A stretch of DNA of 64,000 nucleotides from Betaproteobacteria bacterium HGW-Betaproteobacteria-22 (GCA_002842285.1 PHCJ01000002.1:186001-250000); one strand, 5' to 3'; shown: positions 23,295-34,300, counted from the stretch's first letter. The notes: generated from the sequence alone by a model not told the origin. Numbers and translations are program-made.

Positions 23295-23324
23295 ATTATA
23301 CCTTGTCAATCAAAACAGCCGCAA
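23295..23324 (-). promoter_or_regulatory. Promoter of the bio operon
   Basis: On the minus strand a perfect TATAAT (23300-23295) follows TTGCGG (23324-23319) with an 18-bp spacer, about 40 bases before the bioB ATG. The same region overlaps the start of comF on the other strand, so a repressor or polymerase bound here could affect both. Confidence 0.7.
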
Positions 23325-23327
23325 ATT

Positions 23328-24005
23328 TTGAACAGCAGATTAATTTTTAAGCAAATTTGTACGCTATGTACCAGCCATGAAGGTGGGAAATTAAGCCTTT
23401 GCCCCGCCTGCCTAAAAGACCTGCCTTGGTACTCCACGCCGCAGTGCCCACAATGTGCCACCCCTACTGACGGTTCAATTTGTGGCAGATGTTTAGGCTC
23501 ACCACCCTACTTTGATACCAGCCATGCGTTATTTTCCTACGACTATCCGCTAGACAGGCTACTGCAACATTACAAATATCAGGAATCCTTGCATTTGGCC
23601 AACACTTTTGCCACTTTGCTAGGTAACCAAATACAACCCGAACACCACCTTGATGTCATCATTCCTATGCCTATGCACCAAATGCGCATCAAAGAACGCG
23701 GATTTAATCAAGCACTGGAAATCGCCAAACTGTTAGCCAGGCAAACCAAAATCGCATTGGACTACACCTCCACCATACGCAAAAAATATACGCCTCCTCA
23801 AGCAAGTCTGCCGCTCAAAGACCGCATCAGCAACATGCGCGGCGCATTTGAATGCCATAGCAACTTGCAAGGCTTATCCATTGCTATTGTGGATGATGTG
23901 ATGACAACAGGTGCGAGCTTGAATGAATTAGCCAAAACATTGAAACAGGCAGGTGCCAGCCATGTAGAATGCCGGGTAATTGCCAGAACCCTAGCGAAAT
24001 ACTAA
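23328..24005 (+). CDS. comF: ComF-family phosphoribosyltransferase-like protein
   Basis: A 225-aa protein with an N-terminal zinc-ribbon of two cysteine sets (CTLCTSHEGGKLSLCPAC and CPQCATPTDGSICGRC) and a C-terminal type I phosphoribosyltransferase domain with the PRPP loop IAIVDDVMTTGASLNE near residue 186. ComF (GntX in E. coli) is linked to natural DNA uptake and growth on DNA; its exact reaction is not established. It appears to start with TTG, as no suitable ATG or GTG is in frame upstream of the zinc ribbon. It is divergent from bioB and followed after four bases by trmL. Confidence 0.87.
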   Translation: MNSRLIFKQICTLCTSHEGGKLSLCPACLKDLPWYSTPQCPQCATPTDGSICGRCLGSPPYFDTSHALFSYDYPLDRLLQHYKYQESLHLANTFATLLGNQIQPEHHLDVIIPMPMHQMRIKERGFNQALEIAKLLARQTKIALDYTSTIRKKYTPPQASLPLKDRISNMRGAFECHSNLQGLSIAIVDDVMTTGASLNELAKTLKQAGASHVECRVIARTLAKY

Positions 24006-24009
24006 ACTT

Positions 24010-24474
24010 ATGCTCCACATCGTCCTCTTTGAACCTGAAATCCCACCGAACACCGGCAATATCATACGTCTGTGTGCAAACACAGGCGCGCAGTTACATC
24101 TGATAAAACCCTTAGGATTCAGTTTAGAAGACAAGCAGCTTAAACGCGCAGGGTTAGATTACCACGAATACGCCAATTTGCGCGTGCATGAAAACTGGAG
24201 TGCATGCAAAGATGCGCTTGCAGGCAAACGCATGTTTGCAATCACCACCAAGGGCAGTGAGAATTATGCAGCCACTCGCTATCAGCACGAGGATGTTTTT
24301 GTATTTGGCCCGGAAACAAGAGGTCTTCCCGAGGAGATTCGCAATGAATTTACCGCAAAACACCGTCTACGCCTGCCAATGCTGCCAGACAGCAGGAGTT
24401 TGAACTTATCAAACTCGGCTGCTGTACTGGTATATGAAGCGTGGCGACAAATGGAGTTTAGCGGCGGCAAGTAA
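24010..24474 (+). CDS. trmL: tRNA (cytidine/uridine-34-2'-O)-methyltransferase TrmL
   Basis: SPOUT-class methyltransferase modifying the wobble base of leucine tRNAs. The 154-aa protein begins LHIVLFEPEIPPNTGNIIRL and shows the knotted SAM-site motifs FGPETRGLPEEI (about 98) and LPMLPDSRSLNLSNS (about 120), as in E. coli TrmL (157 aa). It is co-directional with comF and ends before a hairpin terminator. Confidence 0.94.
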   Translation: MLHIVLFEPEIPPNTGNIIRLCANTGAQLHLIKPLGFSLEDKQLKRAGLDYHEYANLRVHENWSACKDALAGKRMFAITTKGSENYAATRYQHEDVFVFGPETRGLPEEIRNEFTAKHRLRLPMLPDSRSLNLSNSAAVLVYEAWRQMEFSGGK

Positions 24475-24482
24475 ATAAAATC

Positions 24483-24510
24483 AAGTGCACCCATACTCGG
24501 CACTTTTTAA
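24483..24510 (+). terminator. Terminator of comF-trmL
   Basis: The 6-bp stem AAGTGC/GCACTT with an 11-base loop is followed by TTTTTAAA. It lies between the convergent trmL and glmM genes. Confidence 0.6.
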
Positions 24511-24532
24511 ACATAGCGAACTTAAAACCAGT

Positions 24533-25891
24533 TTAAACAAGTGCCGCCTCATTGACAGCATCTGCAATCCTCTGTGCCAACTGCTGCACCTGTTGTGGGT
24601 CTTCGCCCTCTACCATGACGCGGATCTTGGGTTCAGTGCCTGATGCTCTGAGTAAAACGCGACCTGTATTCTTTAATACGCGCTCAGCTGCACTAACTGC
24701 ATCCTGAATCAACTGATGATTTAAATCCAGCTTCTGCTTGGTGGTAACGTTAATGAGCACCTGCGGATAAAGCGTCAAATCCGCTCCGAACCGCCCCAAT
24801 GTTTTTTTACTCTGAATCAGCGCATGCAATACTTGTAATGCAGCAATAATGCCATCACCGCTGCTGTGCTTATCCAAGGCTAGAATATGGCCGGAATTCT
24901 CTCCGCCCAATTGCCAGCCATGTCTATTTAACAACTCCAGCACGTAACGGTCACCGACTTTTGCACGCGCAAATGGTATATCAACTTGTGCCAACTGATG
25001 TTCTAACGCCAAGTTGGTCATCAATGTGCCAACAACTCCGCCCTGCAATAGCCCGCTTTGTTTGCGAGCAGTCGCGATGATGTAAAGTAACTGATCACCA
25101 TCTAGCAACTTACCCTCAGCATCAACCATCAAGACGCGGTCACCATCGCCATCGAACGCAATACCCATATCTGCTTGATGTTCGACAACAGCTTGCTGCA
25201 GCGCCTGCGGGTGTGTAGAACCTACCTGCTCGTTGATATTCAAGCCGTCAGGTCTGTTGCCAATCACCACAATCTCTGCGCCCAACTCGTGAAATACAGG
25301 TGGCGCCACATGATAAGTTGCACCATGCGCGCAATCCAGTACAATTTTCAAGCCTCGCAAATCCAGATGATTGGGAAATGTACTTTTGCAAAACTCCACA
25401 TAGCGCCCGGCCGCATCGTCAATGCGGCGCGCCTTACCTAAGCTTGCCGAATCAACCACCTGCATTGGTTCATTTAGTGCTGTTTCAATAGCATGTTCAA
25501 CCTCATCAGGTAGCTTGGTACCAGCACTTGAGAAAAATTTAATCCCGTTATCGTAAAAAGGATTATGTGACGCTGAAATCACAATTCCAGCCTGCGCGCG
25601 CAGGGCACGGGTCAGATAAGCAACAGCAGGGGTAGGCATGGGGCCGGTCAGCAACACATCCACACCGGCAGCTGACAAACCAGCCTCAAGCGCCGCTTCT
25701 AGCATATAACCGGAGATTCTGGTGTCTTTACCAATCAGCACCGCCGGATGTGCGCCTTTAGCTAAATGGCTATCCATGCCAGTGAGTACACGGCCTGCCG
25801 CATAACCCAGGCGCATCACAAACTCCGGCGTAATCAGCGCATCGCCAACACGCCCACGAATGCCATCGGTGCCAAAATATTTCTTTGTCAT
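24533..25891 (-). CDS. glmM: Phosphoglucosamine mutase GlmM
   Basis: Converts glucosamine-6-phosphate to glucosamine-1-phosphate for UDP-GlcNAc, the precursor of peptidoglycan and lipid A. The 452-aa protein has the start [12 protein letters not shown], the phosphoserine site ISASHNP with Ser about residue 108, the metal loop DGDGDRVLM (about 246) and the sugar-binding GGENSGHI and [12 protein letters not shown] motifs. It is downstream of folP on the same strand, but about 440 bases of repeat-type sequence separate them. Confidence 0.97.
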   Translation of the reverse strand: MTKKYFGTDGIRGRVGDALITPEFVMRLGYAAGRVLTGMDSHLAKGAHPAVLIGKDTRISGYMLEAALEAGLSAAGVDVLLTGPMPTPAVAYLTRALRAQAGIVISASHNPFYDNGIKFFSSAGTKLPDEVEHAIETALNEPMQVVDSASLGKARRIDDAAGRYVEFCKSTFPNHLDLRGLKIVLDCAHGATYHVAPPVFHELGAEIVVIGNRPDGLNINEQVGSTHPQALQQAVVEHQADMGIAFDGDGDRVLMVDAEGKLLDGDQLLYIIATARKQSGLLQGGVVGTLMTNLALEHQLAQVDIPFARAKVGDRYVLELLNRHGWQLGGENSGHILALDKHSSGDGIIAALQVLHALIQSKKTLGRFGADLTLYPQVLINVTTKQKLDLNHQLIQDAVSAAERVLKNTGRVLLRASGTEPKIRVMVEGEDPQQVQQLAQRIADAVNEAALV

Positions 25892-26333
25892 TACTTTTTT
25901 CCTATTTTTTTAACTATTGTATCGATGCGCGAGATTGCCCCTGCTGCCGCGCTGAGTAGCGCAGTCTTGATGGGAGACTTCGGCAAGCGGCTGTTTGAGC
26001 GAGTTTCTGGCGAGTTTCCGATCACCGCCCATCAAGGTGAGCAACACAAGGAATAAGCGGTAGGGGGTGTCGTGTTCTTTGGTTACTTTCTTATGGACAA
26101 GCATAAGAAAGTAACTCGACTGTCGGGCGAGACCGACTAAAGCAAGCAAAATCATTAATAACTTTCTCACTATACCTACCACTTTAGAACGCCACCAGCC
26201 TAGATTCCGGCCTGCGCCGGAATGACACGGTGAATTGCCATAATGAGGCAAAAAGAGAGTACGCTGGCGTACGCGTTTTTATATTCTCGTTAAAATTCAG
26301 ACTAATACCTAGCTTATGCAAATATCTCTTTGC
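25892..26333. repeat. Mosaic of interspersed repeat sequence between folP and glmM
   Basis: The 442-base gap holds the widespread palindromic element ATTCCGGCCTGCGCCGGAAT (26204-26223) and next to it a stretch whose minus-strand reading gives peptide strings (SYFLMLVHKKVTKE, GGDRKLARNSL) that recur as false ORFs in many proteobacteria. A small hairpin GTACGCTGGCGTAC lies near 26257-26270. A 113-codon open frame at 25910-26251 is repeat sequence, not a gene. Confidence 0.7.
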
Positions 26334-27158
26334 CTAAATCACCGCTGCCACTACTTTCAGTGCATCTACCGTTGCCTTTACATCATGCACACGCACAATT
26401 TTCGCACCCTTCATCGCAGAAATAACGCTTGCAGCCAAACCGGAGTGTAACCGTTGCGCTTCATCCCCTCCTGCAATCTTGCCCAGCACAGACTTACGTG
26501 ACAACCCAACCAAAAGTGGCAGCCCGATATCTGCAATTGCGTCCAGATGGCGTATCAAAGCAATATTATGTGCTGTAGTTTTGCCAAAGCCGAAGCCCGG
26601 ATCTAGTAACACGCGTTCGTGCGATACGCCTCGTGCTATCACTGCATCCACCCGGCGCATTAAAAAATGTTTTACTTCTGCGACTACGTCAGCATACTCA
26701 GGGTTAAGCTGCATTGTTTGCGGAGTACCCTGCATATGCATCAAACATACGCCGGCGTTGCTCTCGGCAACAGCATCCAGCGCGCCATCTTCCTGCAAGG
26801 CACGCACATCATTGACGATGTCAGCACCGACCGCTATGGCGGCGCGCATCACCTCTGGTTTATAGGTGTCGATGGAAATCGGCACGGTCGCTACACGGCT
26901 TAACGCTTCAATCACCGGAATCACACGACTCAGCTCTTCATCCAGACTCACTGGCGTTGCACCGGGACGGGTGGACTCACCGCCGATATCAAGAATATCA
27001 GCTCCTTGATCAATCAGTTTTAACGCATGCGCGACGGCTGCATCCGTATTTGAGAATTTACCGCCATCAGAAAATGAATCCGGCGTCACATTGACGATCC
27101 CCATGACATGGGTTCGATGGAGATTCAGTTGAAATTTTCCGCAAGAAAAAAGCATCAT
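26334..27158 (-). CDS. folP: Dihydropteroate synthase FolP
   Basis: Folate-pathway enzyme joining p-aminobenzoate to dihydropterin pyrophosphate; the sulfonamide target. The 274-aa protein has MGIVNVTPDSFSDGG (about 18-32), DIGGESTRPGA, the INDVRAL strand, the DPGFGFGKT pterin-site motif and the C-terminal KIVRVHDV. It lies between ftsH and glmM on the same strand, an order known from E. coli and other proteobacteria, with a BIME-like repeat just before its start. Confidence 0.96.
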   Translation of the reverse strand: MMLFSCGKFQLNLHRTHVMGIVNVTPDSFSDGGKFSNTDAAVAHALKLIDQGADILDIGGESTRPGATPVSLDEELSRVIPVIEALSRVATVPISIDTYKPEVMRAAIAVGADIVNDVRALQEDGALDAVAESNAGVCLMHMQGTPQTMQLNPEYADVVAEVKHFLMRRVDAVIARGVSHERVLLDPGFGFGKTTAHNIALIRHLDAIADIGLPLLVGLSRKSVLGKIAGGDEAQRLHSGLAASVISAMKGAKIVRVHDVKATVDALKVVAAVI

Positions 27159-27162
27159 TTAA

Positions 27163-27241
27163 TAGGAGCGCAATTAATCACGCGCATTTTTAGTTGAGCG
27201 AAATACTCACTATAACATTCGCGCAATCAATTGCGCTCCTA
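27163..27241. repeat. Paired inverted REP-like repeats (BIME) between ftsH and folP
   Basis: TAGGAGCGCAATTAATCACG at 27163-27182 is repeated inverted at about 27218-27241 (GCGCAATCAATTGCGCTCCT), with 35 bases between. The GTAGGAGCGnnnTnnnnGCG form is like the REP sequences of pseudomonads and other proteobacteria. It fills most of the gap between ftsH and folP. Confidence 0.75.
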
Positions 27242-27251
27242 CAAAAAATCA

Positions 27252-29144
27252 TTATGCTTTCGCACTCGGCTGTGGCGCAGGAGCCGCCGTTGCATCAGGC
27301 GCGCCCGTATCTTTTGTCGGCGGTACCTTTGGCTGCCTAGGTTTTGGCGCGCGCACCGGCAAGCCGGCCATAATGTCATTAATCTGGTCAGCGTCTATGG
27401 TCTCATACTCCATCAAGGCCGCAGTCATCGCCTCAACTTTATCGCGATTATCTTCAAGCAGTTTACGTGCAATGGCATACTGCTCATCCAGGATTCGACG
27501 GATTTCAGCATCTACCTTTTGCTGGGTGGCTTCAGAAATCGTTTTAGCACTCATGCTACCGAAAAACGAATCCTGTTCATCACCGGCATACACCATAGTG
27601 CCCAGCGCATCACTCATGCCGTACTTGGTGACCATTGCGCGCGCAAGTTTGGTGGCACGCTCAAAGTCGTTAGATGCACCGGTAGACATCTGGTGCATGA
27701 ATATTTCTTCAGCTATGCGACCGCCGAACAGAATAGAAATCTCTTCCAGCATCTTGTCTTTGTAATTACTGATGCGATCGAACTCCGGCAATTGCCATGT
27801 CAGCCCCAATGCCCAACCACGCGGCATGATTGTCACTTTATGCACAGGGTCAGCTTTGGGCAGTAGTTTTGCGACTACTGCATGGCCAGACTCATGATAG
27901 GCCGTGTTACGACGCTCTTCATCACGCATAACCATGGATTTACGCTCAGGACCCATGAAGATTTTATCTTTAGCATCTTCAAAGTCCTGCATATCAACAG
28001 TGCGCTTATTACGACGCGCTGCAAACAAGGCAGCCTCATTCACCAGATTAGCTAAATCTGCGCCGCTAAAGCCAGGTGTGCCACGCGCGAGAATATCTGC
28101 CTGCACATCGGGATCAATCGGCACTTTACGCATATGCACCAGCAATATCTGCTCACGGCCTTTAATATCAGGCAGCCCCACCATCACCTGACGGTCAAAA
28201 CGGCCGGGGCGCAACAGAGCTTTATCCAGCACATCCGCCCTGTTAGTCGCAGCGATCACAATCACCCCGGAGTTGGCTTCAAACCCGTCCATCTCGACCA
28301 GCATCTGGTTTAAGGTCTGCTCACGCTCGTCGTTGCCACCACCAGTACCTGCGCCACGGCTACGGCCTACGGCGTCAATCTCATCGATAAAAATAATACA
28401 TGGCGAGTTCTTTTTTGCCGTTTCAAACATATCTCGCACTCGCGATGCACCCACACCGACAAACATCTCAACGAAATCAGAACCGGAAATGGTGAAGAAC
28501 GGCACCTTGGCCTCACCAGCAATCGCCCGCGCCAACAGAGTTTTACCTGTACCCGGCGGACCGACCATCAACACGCCACGTGGGATACGACCGCCTAATT
28601 TCTGAAACTTACCGGGATCACGCAAAAACTCAACCAGCTCGAACACTTCTTCTTTCGCCTCATCACAACCCGCAACATCCGCAAATGTCGTCTGGTTATT
28701 ACCCTCGTCCAACTGGCGCGCTTTACTCTTGCCAAATGAAAATGGACCACCACCTTTGCCGCCGCCTTGCATCTGACGCATAAAAAATATCCATACGCCG
28801 ATAAGCAATATCATGGGAAACCATGACACAAAAATACTCATCAGGAATGACTGCTCTTCTTCAGGCTTTGACTCAACAGTCACATTGTATTTCAGCAAAT
28901 CAGAAATTAACCAAGGGTCTGACGGTGCATAAGTATTAAACTTTTGGCCTTCATGTGTCGTGCCACGTAAAACGCGCCCGTCTATCTGCACTTTGGCAAT
29001 GCGCCCATCTTTCACATCTTGTATGAATTGTGAGTAAACAACTTGATTATCGGCCGCATTTTTTACGCCAGCCAGGTTAAACACGGCCATCAATACCATC
29101 GCGATGGCCAGCCAAATTGCTACATTTTTAAACACGTTATTCAA
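27252..29144 (-). CDS. ftsH: ATP-dependent zinc metalloprotease FtsH
   Basis: Membrane-anchored AAA protease that degrades misfolded membrane proteins and regulators such as LpxC. The 630-aa protein has two N-terminal transmembrane segments (about 8-25 and 100-120), Walker [12 protein letters not shown] (about 195), Walker [11 protein letters not shown], the SRH arginines in [11 protein letters not shown], and the zinc site HESGHAVVA (about 420). The tail is rich in Pro and Ala. rlmE lies upstream on the same strand. Confidence 0.98.
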   Translation of the reverse strand: MNNVFKNVAIWLAIAMVLMAVFNLAGVKNAADNQVVYSQFIQDVKDGRIAKVQIDGRVLRGTTHEGQKFNTYAPSDPWLISDLLKYNVTVESKPEEEQSFLMSIFVSWFPMILLIGVWIFFMRQMQGGGKGGGPFSFGKSKARQLDEGNNQTTFADVAGCDEAKEEVFELVEFLRDPGKFQKLGGRIPRGVLMVGPPGTGKTLLARAIAGEAKVPFFTISGSDFVEMFVGVGASRVRDMFETAKKNSPCIIFIDEIDAVGRSRGAGTGGGNDEREQTLNQMLVEMDGFEANSGVIVIAATNRADVLDKALLRPGRFDRQVMVGLPDIKGREQILLVHMRKVPIDPDVQADILARGTPGFSGADLANLVNEAALFAARRNKRTVDMQDFEDAKDKIFMGPERKSMVMRDEERRNTAYHESGHAVVAKLLPKADPVHKVTIMPRGWALGLTWQLPEFDRISNYKDKMLEEISILFGGRIAEEIFMHQMSTGASNDFERATKLARAMVTKYGMSDALGTMVYAGDEQDSFFGSMSAKTISEATQQKVDAEIRRILDEQYAIARKLLEDNRDKVEAMTAALMEYETIDADQINDIMAGLPVRAPKPRQPKVPPTKDTGAPDATAAPAPQPSAKA

Positions 29145-29256
29145 AATTACGTCCCTTAATCTACACCTGAGTTTTTAACTACCAATATCGCCGCCACATG
29201 ACAATAGTCACTTTTAGGAATAGTGTATACCGAAATCAAAAAATACTCAGTAAACT

Positions 29257-29877
29257 TTAGCGCTTGCGCCCGATTCCCAGCAGATAAACCTCGCTACTTC
29301 TGTCGCGAGAGGCCCTGGGTTTACGTGTTACTACCTTATCAAATAATTGACGCATGCTTTGTAAAATCTCTTCAAAACCCGCGCCTATGAATACCTTGAC
29401 CAAGAAATTGCCACTTGGTTTCAGCCAGTCCTTACTAAAATCTAATGCCAACTCTGTCAAATAGGCTGCACCCGCCTGATCGACATCCTTAACACCACTA
29501 ATGTTGGGTGCCATATCGGCAATTACAAGGTCAACCTGTGTTTTATTTAAGGTTTCTTCTAATTGCCTCAATACAGCCTCTTCACGAAAATCACCCTGAA
29601 TAAAAGTCACCTGTGCGATTGGATGCATTTCCAATATATCCAACGCAATCACTTTACCCTGACCTTTTAGGCGCTGCACTGTCACCTGCGACCAGCTGCC
29701 TGGTGCAGAGCCCAAATCAACCACAGTCATACCAGGCCTGATTAACTTGTCCTTATCATCAATCTCCATGAGCTTATAGGCTGCCCGCGCACGGTAACCT
29801 TCTTTTTGTGCAAGCTTGACGTAAGGGTCGTTCAGGTGCTCTTGCATCCATGCTTTACTGGTGCGGCTTGGTTTCAT
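29257..29877 (-). CDS. rlmE: 23S rRNA (uridine2552-2'-O)-methyltransferase RlmE
   Basis: FtsJ-family enzyme methylating U2552 in the A-loop of 23S rRNA late in 50S assembly. The 206-aa protein begins with a basic leader ([15 protein letters not shown]), then [13 protein letters not shown], the SAM motif [14 protein letters not shown] (about 52), and the catalytic K-D-K-E residues, with Asp in [11 protein letters not shown] and Lys in FLVKVF. TTG at 29889 would add four residues; the ATG is preferred. It is upstream of ftsH, as in E. coli, and divergent from yhbY. Confidence 0.95.
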   Translation of the reverse strand: MKPSRTSKAWMQEHLNDPYVKLAQKEGYRARAAYKLMEIDDKDKLIRPGMTVVDLGSAPGSWSQVTVQRLKGQGKVIALDILEMHPIAQVTFIQGDFREEAVLRQLEETLNKTQVDLVIADMAPNISGVKDVDQAGAAYLTELALDFSKDWLKPSGNFLVKVFIGAGFEEILQSMRQLFDKVVTRKPRASRDRSSEVYLLGIGRKR

Positions 29878-30014
29878 CGTTGACTTCAATCACTTAATTT
29901 GGTCCATTGCAAAAGTACTCTTCCTTGGCAGTTTAGCCACTAGGGCAACTGCCGCATCCTATCATCGTAGCTTCGTGTTAAAATGCACTATTAATTATTT
30001 TTGATTAGTCGATA

Positions 30015-30320
30015 ATGAAACTTAGCACCAAACAAATTGCGCATTTACGTGGCCTTGCCCACAACCTCAACCCTGTTGTCATGATAGGCAACAACGGCCT
30101 CAGTGAAAACGTTATCAAAGAAATTGAGCTTAACTTAAATGCCCATGAGCTGATCAAAGTGCAAGTGGCCGGCGATGACCGCAATGCCCGTAAAGCCATT
30201 TTTGATGACATCTGCAAACAAACCGGCGCTCTGGCAATACATCACATTGGCAAGCAACTGGTCTTTTATCGGCCAAGCAGCACCATCAAAGAAAGTGCCA
30301 AAGTCATTATTCCTAAATAA
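30015..30320 (+). CDS. yhbY: CRS1-YhbY domain RNA-binding protein
   Basis: A 101-aa one-domain RNA-binding protein associated with 50S ribosome assembly. It has the family start LSTKQIAHLRGLAHNLNPVV, the MIGNNGLSENVIKEIE segment including the GxxG-type loop, and a C-terminal IGKQLVFYRPS strand. It is divergent from rlmE, an arrangement conserved with rlmE-ftsH in E. coli and betaproteobacteria. Confidence 0.93.
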   Translation: MKLSTKQIAHLRGLAHNLNPVVMIGNNGLSENVIKEIELNLNAHELIKVQVAGDDRNARKAIFDDICKQTGALAIHHIGKQLVFYRPSSTIKESAKVIIPK

Positions 30321-30368
30321 AAGCACTAAATAATATGGTGCATTTATTCAGATTTGCGCCTAACCAGA

Positions 30369-30806
30369 CTAACGTGCCCTCAGTACTAATACAATGGCGA
30401 GCAGGCACTCCAGCACATAGGCGATACTTGCAACGCCATGCCAATTCCTGAATCTATCAGCAAAAACACTTTGCATCACATCTGCCGGCAACGCCTGAGT
30501 TTTAAAGTTCTCAAGCAGGGGCTGAATGCCAAAGTGGCCTGCAAGCACTAGCAACAGCATCAAGAACACTGCCCAAAAGAATAATTGCTTTAGTGCGGAT
30601 GTGCCATACTGCAATAGGCGGTGTATTAGCAAATAAAAAGCGCACGATAAGCCGATATAGGTCACTACATTAAATAACTTACCCGCAACGCTGCCTGCTA
30701 ACTGCTTGTCCTGTATGGTGTCAAACAGCACATAAGCACTAATGCCTGTCGTCCATAAAGCACCTGCCCAGAGTGCGATCAAAATTAGCGATAGTCGATA
30801 TGCCAT
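30369..30806 (-). CDS. DUF4149 membrane protein
   Basis: A 145-aa integral membrane protein with four predicted helices (about 5-25, 45-65, 74-95, 122-142). Its start, LSLILIALWAGALWTTG, and the loop LFDTIQDKQLAGSVAGKLF match the DUF4149 proteins commonly found next to yhbY/greA in betaproteobacteria. The function is unknown. It follows greA by 15 bases on the same strand. Confidence 0.82.
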   Translation of the reverse strand: MAYRLSLILIALWAGALWTTGISAYVLFDTIQDKQLAGSVAGKLFNVVTYIGLSCAFYLLIHRLLQYGTSALKQLFFWAVFLMLLLVLAGHFGIQPLLENFKTQALPADVMQSVFADRFRNWHGVASIAYVLECLLAIVLVLRAR

Positions 30807-30821
30807 ATTGATTGACCAATC

Positions 30822-31304
30822 TTAAATGTACAAGACCTCTAACACTTCATATTCCTTGGTGCCGCCAGGCGCTGATATTTCAGCAACTTCACCCTCGCTT
30901 TTACCGATTAAGCCGCGTGCAATCGGTGAGCTCACAGAAATCTTGCCTCCTTTAATATCTGCTTCATCCTCACCCACAATTTGGTAGGTTTTAATGTCAC
31001 TTGAATCCAAGTCTTCGATTCGCACCGTTGCACCAAATACAACGCGGCCTTCCGCATTTAACGTTTGCGGGTCAATGATTTGCAAGTTTGATAATTTGGC
31101 TTCCAGTTCCGCAATGCGTCCTTCAATAAAGCTTTGACGCTCTTTTGCTGACTCATATTCGGCATTTTCAGACAAATCACCTTGTGCACGCGCCTCCGCA
31201 ATTGCCTGAATAATATTTGGCCGATCAACCGCACGCAATCGTTGCAACTCCTCTTTGAGCAACTCTGCGCCGCGTATGGTGACGGGGATTTGATTTACTG
31301 CCAT
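30822..31304 (-). CDS. greA: Transcription elongation factor GreA
   Basis: Rescues backtracked RNA polymerase by stimulating transcript cleavage. From the ATG at 31304 (SD GGAAG seven bases upstream) the protein is 160 aa: a coiled-coil with the acidic tip segment [14 protein letters not shown] (about 36-49) and a C-terminal FKBP-like domain with [18 protein letters not shown] longer frame from 31337 would run through the carB terminator and is rejected. It is separated from carB by that terminator. Confidence 0.96.
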   Translation of the reverse strand: MAVNQIPVTIRGAELLKEELQRLRAVDRPNIIQAIAEARAQGDLSENAEYESAKERQSFIEGRIAELEAKLSNLQIIDPQTLNAEGRVVFGATVRIEDLDSSDIKTYQIVGEDEADIKGGKISVSSPIARGLIGKSEGEVAEISAPGGTKEYEVLEVLYI

Positions 31305-31321
31305 ATAACACTTCCTTATAC

Positions 31322-31359
31322 TAAAAAACAAAACCACACCCTTACTAGAGCGTGGTTTT
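31322..31359 (-). terminator. Terminator between carB and greA
   Basis: On the minus strand the perfect 8-bp stem AAAACCAC/GTGGTTTT encloses 14 bases and is followed by GTTTTTTAG. It should end most carAB transcripts; greA then needs its own promoter or read-through. Confidence 0.8.
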
Positions 31360-31396
31360 AAATAACACTGAAATCTCGAACTGAGCTTAGTTTATT

Positions 31397-34300
31397 TTAA
31401 GCCAGTTGTTTATGCAAGCTTTGTAGTGATGCAACCTGAATTTCCTGCATGTGGGCCATACCGACACATGCCGCTTTAGCACCTGCGATAGTCGTGTAAT
31501 AAGTCACTTTATTTTGCAACGCACTGCGGCGAATCTCATAAGAGTCAGCTACCGCACGTTTATCCTCTGTCACGTTGACAATAAAGCTGATATCACCATT
31601 TTTGATCATATCCACGATATGTGGGCGGCCTTCAGCAACCTTGTTGACGGCTTGCACTTTTAAGCCATTCGTTGTTAACGCAGCGGCAGTCCCCTTGGTC
31701 GCCACCAGTTCAAAACCTAGCTTATCCAACTGTTGGGCAATTTCAACGACTTTAATGTAATCCTCCTTACGCACACTGATGAACGCACGGCCACCCTCCG
31801 GCAATTTAGCAGACGCCCCCAGCTGAGACTTCAGGAATGCTTCGGCAAAAGTACTGCCAACCCCCATCACCTCACCTGTGGACTTCATCTCCGGCCCCAA
31901 AATAGTATCCACACCGGGAAACTTAATAAATGGGAACACTGCTTCTTTGACCGAATAAAATGGCGGTATGATTTCACGCGTGACGTTTTGTGAAGCCAAT
32001 GTTTGCCCGGCCATGCAACGTGCGGCCACTTTAGCCAATTGCAAACCGCAGGCCTTAGAAACAAACGGCACGGTACGTGAGGCACGCGGATTAACTTCCA
32101 GCACATACACTGTTTCACCCTGAATCGCAAACTGCACGTTCATTAATCCTACCACACCCAGCGCCTTTGCCATCTGCTTGGTTTGCACGCGCAGTTCATC
32201 CTGTAATTTGGCGGATAAACTATAAGGTGGTAGCGAACATGCAGAGTCGCCTGAATGCACCCCCGCCTGCTCAACGTGCTCCATAATGCCGCCGATAATC
32301 ACTTCTTCACCATCAGATAAAGCATCCACGTCTACCTCAAGCGCATCATTGAGGAATCTATCTAAGAGCACTGGCGACTCGTTCGACACTTTCACCGCTT
32401 CGCGCATGTAGCGCTCAAGCTGACTCTGTTCTTGCACAATTTCCATCGCGCGGCCACCGAGCACATAGCTTGGGCGCACCACTAACGGATAGCCAATTTC
32501 ACCTGCCAAACGCAAGGCTTCTTCTTCTGTGCGCGCTGTGCGGTTTGGTGGCTGCTTGAGACCTAGCTCATGCAGCATCTTTTGGAAGCGTTCACGGTCT
32601 TCAGCCTGATCAATCGCATCGGGTGTGGTACCAATGATGGGCACTCCTGCTTTTTCAAGATCACGCGCCAATTTCAATGGCGTTTGGCCGCCGTATTGCA
32701 CGATGACGCCAACCGGTTTCTCCAACGCAACGATTTCCAGTACATCTTCTAATGTTACCGGCTCAAAATACAATCGGTCTGAAGTGTCGTAATCGGTAGA
32801 AACCGTTTCAGGATTACAATTCACCATAATGGTTTCATAGCCGTCTTCACGCATGGCAAAAGCGGCATGCACACAGCAATAGTCAAACTCGATCCCTTGT
32901 CCGATGCGGTTAGGACCGCCGCCCAACACCATGATTTTTTTCTTGTTAGTTGGTTGCGCTTCGCATTCCTCTTCATACGTAGAATACATATAAGCGGTGT
33001 TGGTCGCAAACTCGGCCGCACAAGTGTCCACGCGCTTATAAACCGGGCGCACATTCAAGGCCTGACGGTAAGCGCGCACTGCATGCTGGTCGGTATCCAG
33101 CAATTTAGCCAGGCGCCTGTCTGAAAAACCGCAGCGCTTTAATTGCCACACTGTAGCTTTGTCCAGATCAGCAATGTGCTTGCCTTTTAACGCCTGCTCA
33201 CGGTCGATGATATCTTTCAACTGCACCAGAAACCAAGGGTCTATTTTTGAGATATTGAATACTTCATCAACACTCAAGCCCATACGGAAAGCATCACCTA
33301 CATACCAGATACGCTCAGGGCCTGGCACGCCGATTTCTTTGGTAATCGTGTCCATGTCCGTGGTTTTTTCATCCAGGCCATCCACGCCCACCTCAAGGCC
33401 ACGCATAGCCTTCTGGAACGACTCCTGAAACGTGCGGCCAATCGCCATCACTTCTCCCACAGACTTCATCTGTGTGGTTAAGCGCGAATCTGCCTGCGGA
33501 AATTTCTCGAACGCGAATCTTGGTACCTTAGTCACCACGTAATCGATGCTCGGTTCGAATGATGCCGGTGTTGCGCCGCCAGTGATTTCATTACGCAACT
33601 CATCCAGCGTAAAGCCTACAGCTAACTTAGCTGCTACCTTTGCAATCGGAAAACCAGTAGCCTTTGAAGCCAAGGCAGAAGAACGTGACACACGCGGATT
33701 CATTTCGATCACAATCATCCGACCGTCATCAGGGTTAATGGCAAACTGCACATTGGAGCCGCCGGTATCTACACCGATTTCACGCAACACAGCCAGTGAG
33801 GCGTTACGCATAATTTGATATTCTTTATCTGTTAGCGTTTGTGCAGGCGCAACGGTAATGGAGTCGCCAGTATGCACGCCCATGGGATCCAGGTTTTCAA
33901 TCGAACAGATGATGATGCAGTTATCCGCTGAGTCGCGCACCACTTCCATCTCATACTCTTTCCAACCCAGCAGAGACTCTTCAATCAGCAACTCATTTGT
34001 CGGTGAGGCATCCAGACCACGCTCACAGATAGTGACAAACTCTTCGCGGTTATAGGCAATACCGCCACCGCTGCCACCCATGGTAAAAGACGGGCGAATA
34101 ATCACCGGATAACCGATTGCAGCCTGAACCTGTAGCGCTTCTTCCATGCTATGTGCAACGGCTGAACGTGCGGAGCCCAGGCCAATTTTTGTCATCGCAT
34201 CTTTGAATTTCTGACGGTCTTCTGCTTTATCAATCGCTTCTTTTGAAGCACCGATCAATTCAACATTGTACTTAGCAAGCACACCATGCTTACCCAAATC

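Noticed and set aside
23256-23309. TTG start for bioB giving 373 aa
   Set aside because: The -10 element at 23295-23300 lies within the added segment, so that start would not be on the mRNA.
25910-26251. A 113-codon open frame on the minus strand between folP and glmM
   Set aside because: Its peptide contains CHSGAGRNL and KKVTKE-type strings that come from interspersed repeats and recur as false ORFs in proteobacteria.
27231-27866. A 211-codon plus-strand frame opposite ftsH
   Set aside because: It lies wholly against the conserved ftsH gene and shows no domain or ribosome-binding site.
31304-31337. Upstream start for greA giving 171 aa
   Set aside because: The added codons lie in the carB terminator hairpin, and the ATG at 31304 has a good ribosome-binding site.
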